From Isoetes taiwanensis (lineage: Eukaryota > Streptophyta > Lycopodiopsida > Isoetales > Isoetaceae): 64,000 bases of DNA. The stretch's first letter is position 1. Each line of letters starts with the position of its first letter. The position numbers and the translations under genes were made by a program. Location of the stretch: positions 25,369,584 through 25,433,583 of the forward strand of contig JAJEKV010000005.1 in the NCBI GenBank assembly GCA_021234155.1. The letters run 5' to 3'. The notes beneath the pieces were generated by a model that made no database searches, was not told the origin of the DNA, and saw only the letters and a program-made list of their open reading frames with translations. This document shows positions 11,601-23,600 of the stretch, in pieces.

Positions 11601-14600
11601 TCGGCTTGAAGTTCAATATGCTCTGGCTGTTTGAATTTCTGATGCTTGGTACCTTCAACAAATTGTGCACTTTTTGTACAAATACTTCCTATGTTTGGAT
11701 GATAAGCTTCTCACTCTTTCTGCATCACTTTTTATACTTCCTATGTTTGGATAACCTATGCAAATGCATTTTATAGCCCGCCAGCAAATTTACTGTAATG
11801 CTGCATAAGCCTAGGCAGGCTGCCAAAGATTCTCAGATTGTTCACCCAAATAGAGATTCAAAAGAAGTTGCATTCTGCAAAGCTAATGGCGGGGATCTAT
11901 TAGCTAGAAAGCTGCTAGAACCAATGCATCTCTTAAAAAATGAGGCACCAAATGTTATGGACTACACAATGTGTTGAAGAGCTATGTTTTTGCACTCAGC
12001 CCTTGTGCATGCGCATAAGGCACGATCAGTACTCTTCCTGTGTGAAATACATGAAATGCACGATTCTGTACTACTATCTGTCTGTAGGACCCAGAGGTGG
12101 TCTTTAATATAAATATAAAGTTCTTAGTTGGTGAAGATAGAAGACCCAAGTATATTGCTGTATCAATTTTATTGATGCAATAGCTCGATGTGACCCATTT
12201 TTGGGTTTTGGTAAGAAGATTAATGATCGATCTGATTCTCTAATAGTTTCATCTGTACCTGTCAGATAGTGACTTTTACATGCTAACTAATAAAATGTCC
12301 AATTAATGCATTTGTCTTGGCCGCGCTGCTTAATATGCTCTTCAATGAGAGATTGTACCAGTTAATCTGCTAGATCTATTAAGGCCTTTAAGTGATCTAA
12401 GGCCTTCCCATCTTTGGTTGGATCATTTCTCGACTTCGAAGTTGGTTATAGAATGCATTTTAGGCCTACTGATCCTTTCATATCAATGCCATTTTATACT
12501 AGATAGACTGCCAATTCTCCTGGGTCCAGAAATACCATAATCTATGAACTCTTTATTTGATAATACCTCCTTTGTGGAGCAAAATCAAGACGTAAACTGC
12601 TGATCTCTGCCTAGTAAAGGGATAAAAGAATATGTAATTCAAAGAGGAATTGAAATAATCTCTCTCATTACTTGATCTAATTGATAATATTGCTTGTACA
12701 TCTCCTCTGAGATTTTCACTATTCTTGGACCCCTTTCCAGAAAAATGCTGAAATCCCGAAGAAGAATTGCCCCACAGAATATTGCCCGATGCTGAAAAAC
12801 TTATCACAGATTTACAGGAGGAAAAACTTCTCGCCAGGCAAAGTCCACTCAGAAATTGGCTTTTGAACCAGCAGACAAATACTAGGTGAGATGTATTTGA
12901 GAGGAAAGTGCCTAAACACAGCTGAAACATTGGAAACTAAAGGAAGGAAAAGAAGACAGGCATGCCACTTTATAAGGGCAGTCACATGATAATATGGGTT
13001 ATCATATTGATGTTGGCAACTTTAAAGTTACAACAGATGTCATTGTATGTAATGGTCCAGTCATCACAATGAGTGTCAGAAGTTTCTCATGTTGGAATAG
13101 ATTTTATCCAGATCAATTCTCAAGAAATAAATCTTGCAGATATCCTCAGAAAGATTCTTTAAGTAAAATTGCCAAGAAGCGAGCTTTCAGGGAGTTTTGC
13201 CTTCAACAAGGCTGTGATATGCTTTATATTTCAAATTTTTTCGTCAATATCAATATCATGCTTTAGTATGAGAGAAGGATGAGGTCATTGGCACATCCAT
13301 GATGCATAAAGAATCTATTCGAACTTACGGAGTTGTATATTTATTATACCAAAGTTTGTGGTAAATATGGAGGAAAATGGTATGTGTTTCTTGAGATCCA
13401 ATGCTTGCATTGGACGAGAACATAGTCTTGTCATATTCTGGAGAATGTCTGGGAAGTTTTGCAATGTTATGATTGGGAAGCAGTTTAGGAACAAAACTTG
13501 AAGCTGCTTGTTGAGTTGCAGACCCTACAACAAGCTTCAGCCATGGGGTGTGGAATGTTCGATGTATTTTTGGCCCGTGGAAGTAACATGTAGCTAGCAG
13601 CATTAATATTTCTGAGAATTTTGTGGGGGCCATAATAATGAGGCTGCAACTTGTGACATATGTGCAGATGCTTTGTAATGTTGTGCTGCCATTTACAACC
13701 AAACAAGATCTCCTTTATTGTGATGTATGCATGCCTCCTATCAGCATATGCGTGTTTGCGCTTGCTTACATTAATCTTTAGTCTGTGTTTCTTTGGTGGG
13801 ATTTGCCTACAGTAACAAGAAGGCTACCCAGGCAGCAGATTTGTTGGAGTGAGATTTTGCGCTTGCAGTTTAGAGATTTTATAGGACCTTCTTTGTGTTA
13901 TAAGTATTGGTCATATAGACCATTGACCTTCTTTTTTCTTATTTTCCAGCCATGTGGGGGACCAGACCACTGTGGTGAAACTTGTAGTGCTCTGAGATCG
14001 ACCTTGCATCCTGGTATGGTATGGTCAATTTCTGGATCAAATTATTGACATGATACTGATCATGTGTTTCAGTTACATTAGTTATTGGTTTAGTTCCTAA
14101 TATGAAAGAACAAGGTAAATGATAAAGATATTATAACATTAGTTCTCCAGTATAACATTGTGGAGGACTCAACAAAGAACGAATTTCATACCTTTGATTT
14201 GGCTCAGTCATAAGCTTTCAAACAAGATCAGATGCGCTCTTCGGGGATCATGCCCTAGCATTCTACCTTATTGAGATAAGCAAGAAACGTTCGATAAGTT
14301 TGCTTTGACACCAGATCATCCCCTAGCATATGAATCAAGTTTACCCCTTTGTTAAATCAAGGTTTTTGTTTCCTTTACTATTTTTCATACATATACGGAC
14401 GGAAGAGGTATACAGACGGAAGGGGCAGAAAGTGAGTTTTTTGGAGTGTTTTCGTATGTATTTGGGGTAAAATGCATACAGAGGTTCAAATTTAGTTTAA
14501 GAATTTTTATACAAGGGGGTATTTTTTTCGAGCACAAATGCCATATTCGCTTTTATCCCCTTCAATGGGTTTCTCTATGGGAAATATTTCACCTTTTCAA

Positions 14601-17600
14601 TACAGTATAATGGATGATAATCTGAATTTTACTCAGCAAGAAGTTAATCAGCTTATACGCCATGACTTGGCGTGTCTTTATGTTTCAAATGCATGAGTAA
14701 ATCCTGTCGAAGATCTGCTTGCTAAAAAGAAATTCTATAAGGATAACTTCCTAAATATATCAGCAGATGGTTTCATCGTAAGGTCTGGATATTTGGATAT
14801 TGATCTGCCGAATAAAGTGAGATACTCTATGGGGCAGTTTAGAGTGTCATCTCACCAGTTGGATATTAGCCATGAAGATCGGAAATGCCCAACGTGCGAT
14901 CTAAATATGGTTGAGTCAGAAGAACATTTTATTTTTACGTGCCCAACCTACTACATTATTAGAGGCAGATATCATTGTCTTTTTAGAGACCCCACATATC
15001 TACGACAGCTGGTAGAATATTACGATCAGAAATGTGCATCTCACTTTGTATTGAACTATCTCTAGAAAGGAGAAATATTTTCAAACAAAAGAATCCAACG
15101 GGTCTGAAACAAACAGAAATAACTGATTTGTTTTCATCCGAGTCAAACGATGATAAGATGACGGGTCTGAAACAAACAGAAATAACTGATTTGTTTTCAT
15201 CCGAGTCAAACGATGATAAGATGATAATGGAGTCATCACAGAAGAGAGAGTATCCTGACCCTAAAGGGGTGACTTTGGCACTGTCTAAGAAGATAAAACG
15301 ATCAGCAGCCATGAAACATAAAAGGTCTTTCCAGAAGAGGCCAAGCATCAAACATCAAAGCAAACCAAGAAGGGGTATTATGAATTACTTTGCAGCATTC
15401 ACAGGAACGAATGGGCTATCTCCATCAAACCCTATCTGAGCAGATTCTTAGATTTTCACTATAAGTTTTTGTTAACTTAATATTTTTATTTGCATACTTT
15501 AGATAACAGGAGGGTTTTCCTCCTGGAGGTCTTGAATTCTGTATGTGTTATGGTCTCATAGACCCTTCGGGTCTTACGTCTTACGTAGACGTTAATAAAT
15601 CTTTCTTTCTCTCTTTCTTTCTTTCATTTATATATGTATAATATAATGTAAGTGCATCTCCCTGGTGCTAAATAAATTATAGCACCCACTGTTCTGTATT
15701 TTCCAAGATTTGATATCAAATCAATGAAAAGGACAAAAAAAAGACATTGAATTCAAATGATGATTGGTTAACTAACTCATTGGACTTACAATAACATGTC
15801 ATCCTTGTGTCGGGCATCCATATAAGGCATGTCACATGGTCATTTTGTGCTTGTGAGTCATTTTTATACGTATTAAGCTTGTGATTGTGCTCTTAAACTA
15901 TTTTTTTTCCTTAAATATTACAATTGGCATTTCCCTAACAGGCTACGCGGTCTGTACGACACTAGGATTCTCATCAAGCACTTCATTCTCCCTCATTGGT
16001 AATGTTCTAGAGCACCTTCCTAATGTAAGTGGTCTGTTGAAATTGTCTGCTGCATGTACTACCCAGCAGGCTAGTAGGCTGTGAGTGATAGCTTGGAAAC
16101 GTACTTCTTGCTTGTTTATGATGGTTTAATGTTCTAGTAGCAATTACCTGCCAAAACCTGTTCTGTTGGTTCAAGGGAAGGAACTCTTAACTTGTTTTAT
16201 CTCACCGCTATTCAATATGCAGCATCGTGTATATATTCTTGTTTACATTTAGAAGCATGTTGAAACCTATGCAAGTTGCAATCAGGACACATATTTATAG
16301 AAATTGTGAGGTAAATTTGTGATCCAACCAACTGTCTATACGGTGTGGCATCACAAGGTTCTCCAGTTGAATCTAAGACACTAACTCATAAGGTGTGACA
16401 GCAGCCTTGCATCTTACATGTGGAACCTAGCAAGTAAATCATGAATCATTTTGCTCTGAGTGATTTGTATAAAGGTTGTCAGATCTCAACTCCTAAACAG
16501 AAATGCAGCAGATACGTGGCCTCAAAATTAGACTTCATATTGTGCTTGATTCAAAAATCAAATGATATGCATCTCCTGTAATACTCGTATCATCAACAAA
16601 CGAGTTAAGATAAAATTTGATGACAATCCATTTAATGTTATAGACTAGGATCAGCCCTGGACCTAGTAAATTCCTATGACAATAGGAAAACATTTGTCTT
16701 TGCCCAAACACCTGGGATTGTTTCAGATCATAATTTTTTCTTAAGTTTGCACACAAAAGGTCTTTCTCCCGTGGTCATAAAGCCTGGTGGCTGCTCCATG
16801 TTAATGAGTTCATGAAGGTCGCCATTGAGGAAGGCACTCTTGAATGGTGTAAAAGCCACAGACCAAATTTTTTATGGTAGCCTTTAGCCACTAAGCTGGC
16901 CTTGTGTTTTGAAGTACTTCCATCCGCATTAACTTTTGTTCTGTATACCCATTTGTTCTCAATCACATTCTCGAGGTCTATGGCCTAGGCACCAATTCCC
17001 AAGTGCCCTGCTTCATAAGCATGGAATATTATTCCTGCAGTGCATCAAGCCACTGTTTATCTCCTGCAGCTGAGGATCCTTATGATCAAATGCTTTGGCC
17101 ATAAGAGAATAGTTACATGACTGTGTAATAGATCTTCTCAAAGTTTGCTCTGAACTGTGAGACTCAGATATAGAAGCAAGCAGAATCCAAAACTGGTGTA
17201 TAAGTAGAACCACTCACAGAAATACATGGGGAGTCTCAAGAAACATATTTATGATGAAGATTTATTGGCCAATGTTCAAACATATGATCCAAGATATACG
17301 CCTCATCCAAAACGTCATCTGATTCTCCAGAACTAATGGAAGACTGTGATGGTAAAGTTACAGGAACACTCCTGTATGTATAAACTGTAAATGAGTAACG
17401 GTTAAGTCACTGTTAGATAAAGTACTGCCTGGACTGTTTTGAGAAGGTAAAAACATTAGAACTTGCTCCAAATTTTCAGCAAGTGGCGGTTGCCTAGATT
17501 TAGACTTAGATTCTGATGTAGAATCATAAGAAGATGAAGTAGGAGTGGATTCAGATGCAGCAATTAAAGGATTTATGGGAGGTGAAGAAAGTCTAGTTCT

Positions 17601-20600
17601 AGAGTAGAAACTATCCTCCATTTGATCATACCTTTCAAGACCTTGTTCAGCATCTGTAAGTTTGAGTTGAAGCTGATTAAACGAGTTAATTATTTTGTCC
17701 TACAGCTTATAATAGTCAGAGACACTTTGATATTCTTGAGGCAAACCTTTGAGAGCATATTGTATAAGACAGAGATTTGTCATGGTACCACCTGCTGCCT
17801 GATATTTTTCTCTCCATGCCTTCAACTGCTGCAGACAATTTCGCATGTCTAAGATTATCCGTCTGAAGTTGTTGGCCTTTGGCTACCTGAATCGTTATGC
17901 AAGAAATCTAGCAGCTGTGGTGAAAGTCGTATAACCTCAAAGATATATCTGAAAATCTGCACATGTACATGCTTTAAGATGATTCAAGGACAAGAAATCT
18001 TTGTCCAAATCATCAGAAGACGTACGACTCCATCCTTCAGCTCTCAAATCACTGCGATTATGATTAATTTCAAAAGCATCTAGCCAGGTAAAATAATTGT
18101 CGATATCTAACATAGGATGAGTAAAATATTTCCAAGGATTTGCATTTGTAGCCATTGAAAGAAAGAAATCCAAGCAAGATATTTATAAAAACAAAGGAAT
18201 ACAGAGCAGATCTGCCAATTAATACTATGCTAAGACAAATCCCATGAGACTTGGACAAAAAAAATTTGGAACAAAAAAGAATGAGAATTAGACAAATGCT
18301 GATACAATTTGAACAATTCTGCTAAGCGATCTTGAATCTTCAATTCTTGATGCAAATCTGCGTGAAATTGGTTTAGTGTTGGATATTTGAACACATACAG
18401 GATTGATGAATAAACTTGCAAGATTAGACTGAATCTTGCAGGTTAGGAGAGTAAAATATTAGCAATGTTAGTTAATGGTGCAAATGTATCATGTACATAA
18501 TGTACATAGTATAAAAATGGAGTCTATGTATTATTGCCCTGCAGAATGTATTTTGTACTTTGGACAGTTTTTGAATTGCAGAATCTTTTTGTCGGTGCCA
18601 TCATCTGCGTCTCTTCTTCTCTCCTCCTCTAACTAAGATAAAATAAGATAAAGAACTACTATGGCTTTATAAGAGAGCCATGCCAGCAACGTACGTGGCA
18701 TGCCTAGTCATGTAAGAGTAATGACATGTCATGTCATATCCTAACAATTTGTATCATCCAGCACAGGCTTGGTAAAGACATTCCAGGGCTCAACACCAAC
18801 CGTGACCAAAATATTCCTTCAAAAAATACTCAAATCCTTCAAAAATCTCCCTTGAACTCAAAAGATCAATCAATCTTGTAACAATCACTGCTGTGCAGAA
18901 AAATCAACAAGATCTGAATCGAGATCTTAGAGATCTAACCGTTGATCCTTGTATGTTGACTGTCCAACGCTTTCTTCACCAAATTTGTGAAAAAAACCCC
19001 CTAGACTTGTCCAAATCTTACGGAATAGCCAAGGAAAATCAGCTCCTGATCCTAGAAGATCAGGCGAAAATTCCAAGGAATAAAGTAAATTATGGAGGAC
19101 GAACTCTGTTTCTCTGTCTTTGGCCAGGAACCGTGCTCTGATACCATGAACAAATTTGGAAGACTGGAAGACTTGAAGAAATGAGAGAGGGCCAAGTGGA
19201 CCAATTGTATTTATTAGGAAAAACTTGGTAAATTACAGTTGATGAGATTGCATCATCTGAGTCACCCATATGTTATTGAGGTATAGTTAGAAGTTTTTAG
19301 CTCTAACAAACTTATGGACATTCAAAAAAAGAAGATGTCACAAGAAAGATGCTGAAATACTACTCTATGCATAATGTGTCATAGAAAGGGTGGAACTGTC
19401 CTTTCAAAGTCCAGCTATATTACTTCAGTTGGTTAATTACATGGGGCATAATGCATTTCAGTGGGATGCCTTTTAGGCTACTGTTGTTGAAATGAAACAG
19501 CCACACAAAGAGAATCTCTGAAAGGGCTGACTTTTGAAAGCATTACAATAAGAATATGATAGAGTAGTTACAAGCAAACTACTCGGTAAACAGTGTTCGT
19601 TTCAATCTTTAATTTCTTCCTGAGAACTGTTATACATTAGACATGATATAACATAACTTGGGTATCACCATATCCAACATATCTATGTTGCCATGCGGTT
19701 CTTTTGGCCTTAAATTATATGACCATAAGAAGCCTGATATTACATATGCAGCTGGCATCATATCCTGATATATGCAGCATTCTAATGTTACTAGGTGTCA
19801 AGTGAGTTCTTAAATATCTTTAGGGCAAAAGGCACAAAAAGGACGTTCTATGTTTGTGGGTAGAATTTTGACCTTCATTTATATGCAGAAGGAAATCCCT
19901 CAATATATGGCTCTAAAATGCAAGTCACAGCACAAGTACAACTAGTAGATTAAAAAGCTATGTGCACAGGCATGCAGGGCTTTGGCTGATACAGTTGCTT
20001 GCGACTTTGGTATGCAATGTTCGCTCGCTTGCGACTTCGATAGGCAATGTACACATGGCATGCAATGCCTGTGTTAGTTAAGTAAGAATTATGATGGTTA
20101 GTCTTGGTTCTTGATTCTAATCACCCTAAGCACCTCGGTCAACACAATAGGCGACGCTTATGATGACATGGAAAATGATAGCACATCTCTTCACTTAACG
20201 TGTTTCCGTTAGTTATTTCTGTTTGTGCTTTTCTTAATGGTGGCCAGTTGCAAACTCTATTTAGCTTGGTGATGACTGTTTTAACATCGATTTTTGGTAT
20301 TCAAATATAATTCACAATCTAACAAGGTTGGTGCAAAGTATCCCTGCTGCTCTCTGCATTTATTTTGCTTTTGCTGCTTCTCTCATCATGGTTTTTTAGT
20401 TGTGCTATAGATGTTCTTTTGTTACTCTGCTTTCTCATATAAATGTTAGTTCAAACAGATGATCGTAAACCTCAGCATGGGATCATTCTGCTGATGGTAG
20501 CATCATCTGCTGGCAACAATTGTTCTCTTAGTGTCCACATTCTGTGCAATGCAAATGGCGAACAGGTACTCAGAGACTTCCGAAACTTGTACATGTGATT

Positions 20601-23600
20601 CCTTTTGCCGGTTTCTAGTAACTATTTTCCTGATATTCTTTCCAGCTGCCAACAGCTGTCAGAAAACTGTCTTCTGGAGGGTGTGACTTCGTGAGTGTCG
20701 AGCTTCTGCTTATGCTTTATATCATCAATGCAGTTCTGATAAAGATGATCTGGCACTTGTTTATTTACAGGAAACCAGTTTTGAACATCCTGCTGGCTGC
20801 CCTGTAGTGAGTTCTATTGGGGGCCAGGGACTTGGATGGTTCAGTACACTCCTATTAGTGTAAGCATTCAGAAATTCCTTTTGCCAAACTTGTTTTTTTA
20901 TCTTATACTAGAAAAGACATACATAGCTTATTTCAGGTGCAAGGTCAAACCAGACTTATTGGCCTGCTGATTGTGACCTACTTCAACTTGAACTACTGCA
21001 ATGCATTAGTTGGTTTGTATAATGATTAAATAAGTCAAAGTCCTATCCATAAATAACCACAAAGTTCACCTGCATGTCAAATGCCAAATTGGGCAACTGG
21101 TACATAAGGGAGTAGCTACACTTTCGGCCATGTGAAATTTATCAAGGTCCTCCCTGATATATTAGGTTTGTGTAAACTGAATTCCATTCTGCCATGGCCA
21201 AAATTCCACTAGCATAGGGTGAAGCACCTGCTTAAGTTTATTTAAGATTTCTTGAAGTCTGTATAGCACATGTGTGCTATTCCTTAGGCCAAATGGAACC
21301 ATCTAGCTGAAATGCTTTTCGTGCAGGAAATGTGGGACTCTAGCAAGTTTTTTTTTTTATAATGAAATGATATACTGTTATGTCATGGGATGTTTCCCTG
21401 ATATATAATCTTCCGAGATTCCAGCACCCTTTGGAAAAAACGAAAACATGTATCTGGGAAGAATCATAAAGTTTCCAGCCCTTTTGTTGAGTTGGATAGC
21501 AATAAAAACATATTTGATGACCTTTTTAACTAGCGGTGCAATTTCACCAGTTTTTTTCCTTGGCATGCTAGCAGTAGCTGAGTAACCAAAATCTCCCAAA
21601 TTTGCTTAACAATTGCTTCTGTGAATGACCCGTTAGCAATGCACAGCTCCTAATGTCTCACCCTAAAGCCTGCTTTCGCGATGCTTATGTAACAACGTGG
21701 GTTTTGCCAAAGCTGCATCAGAAAACAATGATACAAGACATCTATGGTTTATGAATTCAAAGTTTTGCTGAAATTCTTAACATAGCTTATAGTGCCTTTA
21801 GTGGCTAGTCCATTGGGTTAACAACTAAAGGGATCTTGTGTTCAAGCCTCTGGGGGTCCGTCATATGTCCTCATGGATGCTGCCAATGTGGCATGATGTA
21901 AAAATACTATCTAACACAATAGTATACTCCATTGCTCCCGTTTATTAACTACCTGAGACACAGAAAGGCTGTTTATTAACTACCTGAGCCACAGAAGAGG
22001 CTTTTGACCCGGAGGATAGGAGGGTGAAAACACAACTCTTGATCAACGCTAGAATCGGTGGGTCACCCGAACCTCCTCCACCCTTACCGAACCTCACTCC
22101 ACCAAACCTCGAGGCCCCAGTGCCATGGAGTCTACACCAGGTACTTATAGCATTGGACTGCCTTTAGCAACTGACCCTGGGAATTGGATTTCTTCTTCCC
22201 TTCGAAGGGATGTCTTGGGCAGCTGCCAGAAATGGTAGAGGTCATTAGCGTACATCAAAGAAAATGATCTCTTCTTCTTCAATCCTTTATAGTAGGGTTT
22301 GGATCTGCATGTGAACCCCACAAAACCTATGCTCACAGTAGAATTAATCCTCAGTACTGGAGGGACTATTTGAACCTTTTGCCTGCTGGTTGTTGTTTCA
22401 TAAGATTTCTACGCCATTATGAAATGCACTATGCACATTAAACTGATTGATATTTCATTTGCAATCAGCAATAACTAATACTGGTCCTGTTCGGTTATTC
22501 CCAAGTTTGTGAAGCCTGGGGCTGCAGAACTAACCCTTCAACAAAACCATATGCACCATAACTTGATCCTGTGTATTCATTCCTCTACTCTGCTTTGGGT
22601 GGGGCATGTTTTGCCAGATACTATGCTCAGATATTTGTCTTCAATTCAAATTGATCAGTGATGACCATCTTTCTTCTTCTGCCATTTTCCTTCCTATAAC
22701 CTGGAAATATATTACAGATAAAAGCCCTTCACTCAATATTTGATTCTTCCTGGCATATTATGCACTGTATGTATTTGAGTACAACCCAGAATATTGCTGG
22801 CCCTTCAAATTTCCGTGCAATGTAAGCGACTTCTTTCTGTATTCGATTGTTGGGGTTCTCATCACAACAAGTATTATGTGCAGGTTATTATGTTTATTTA
22901 TTATATATACATGCTGGTGGCGACTGTGTACCGTAGATCAGCTCTTGGAATCAGGGATGGGAGGTATGCAAACCTGACAAGCCCCTCAAGGAAAAAAAGG
23001 GAACAGAGAAAGACTAAAAGTAGTGGGACAAAGAAGGGCTTGGGCGGGAAGAAGATTCTGTCTTTGTTTGTGTTTATGATATGTTATGATTGTAATGTGT
23101 GATCATTCATGTATCCCCTAGCTCAGATCTCCACCGTTATTCTGGAGTTGGCAAAAAGATGTCTACAAATTCTGTTGTCCCCACCCTCCCTCGTCTCTGG
23201 TCTTTTTCAGTAAGCAGAACAAAGAGACAATATATAGTAAAGTCGAGGAGAATAAAATTCTCCCTTTTTCCTTGTGATCAGACCTCGTTAAAAGTGCCGC
23301 TTACTAGGTTAAGTTGCAAGCTTTTCCAATATAATGTTCGTCCAGCTTGTTTAAAAAGTCATTTATGCCAGCGTGAAAACTTTGATGACAGGCTATACCA
23401 CATGCAGACTTTTGGCAGTCAATTCCACCACGCATTCAGGTTTTTCTGAATTTCCGTACATGATTTTTATGTGTAATAAATGCATGCATATTTATTAACT
23501 ACATTGGAAGATTATAACAGCTTGGCATTGAATACTTAATCGGAAGGCAACTGGACTCTATAGGAGGTTGACTGAGCCATCATATATGCGAGTCAATGAA

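Noticed and set aside
12553-12930. 125-codon minus-strand frame in intron 3
   Set aside because: No recognisable motif, lies inside an intron of a supported gene, and composition is that of non-coding DNA.
13325-13702. 125-codon minus-strand frame
   Set aside because: No motif, just upstream of exon 4 on the other strand, and likely chance.
18893-19141. 82-codon plus-strand frame present in both duplication copies
   Set aside because: It overlaps the copia leader and PBS on the opposite strand. It is repeated only because the whole block is duplicated.
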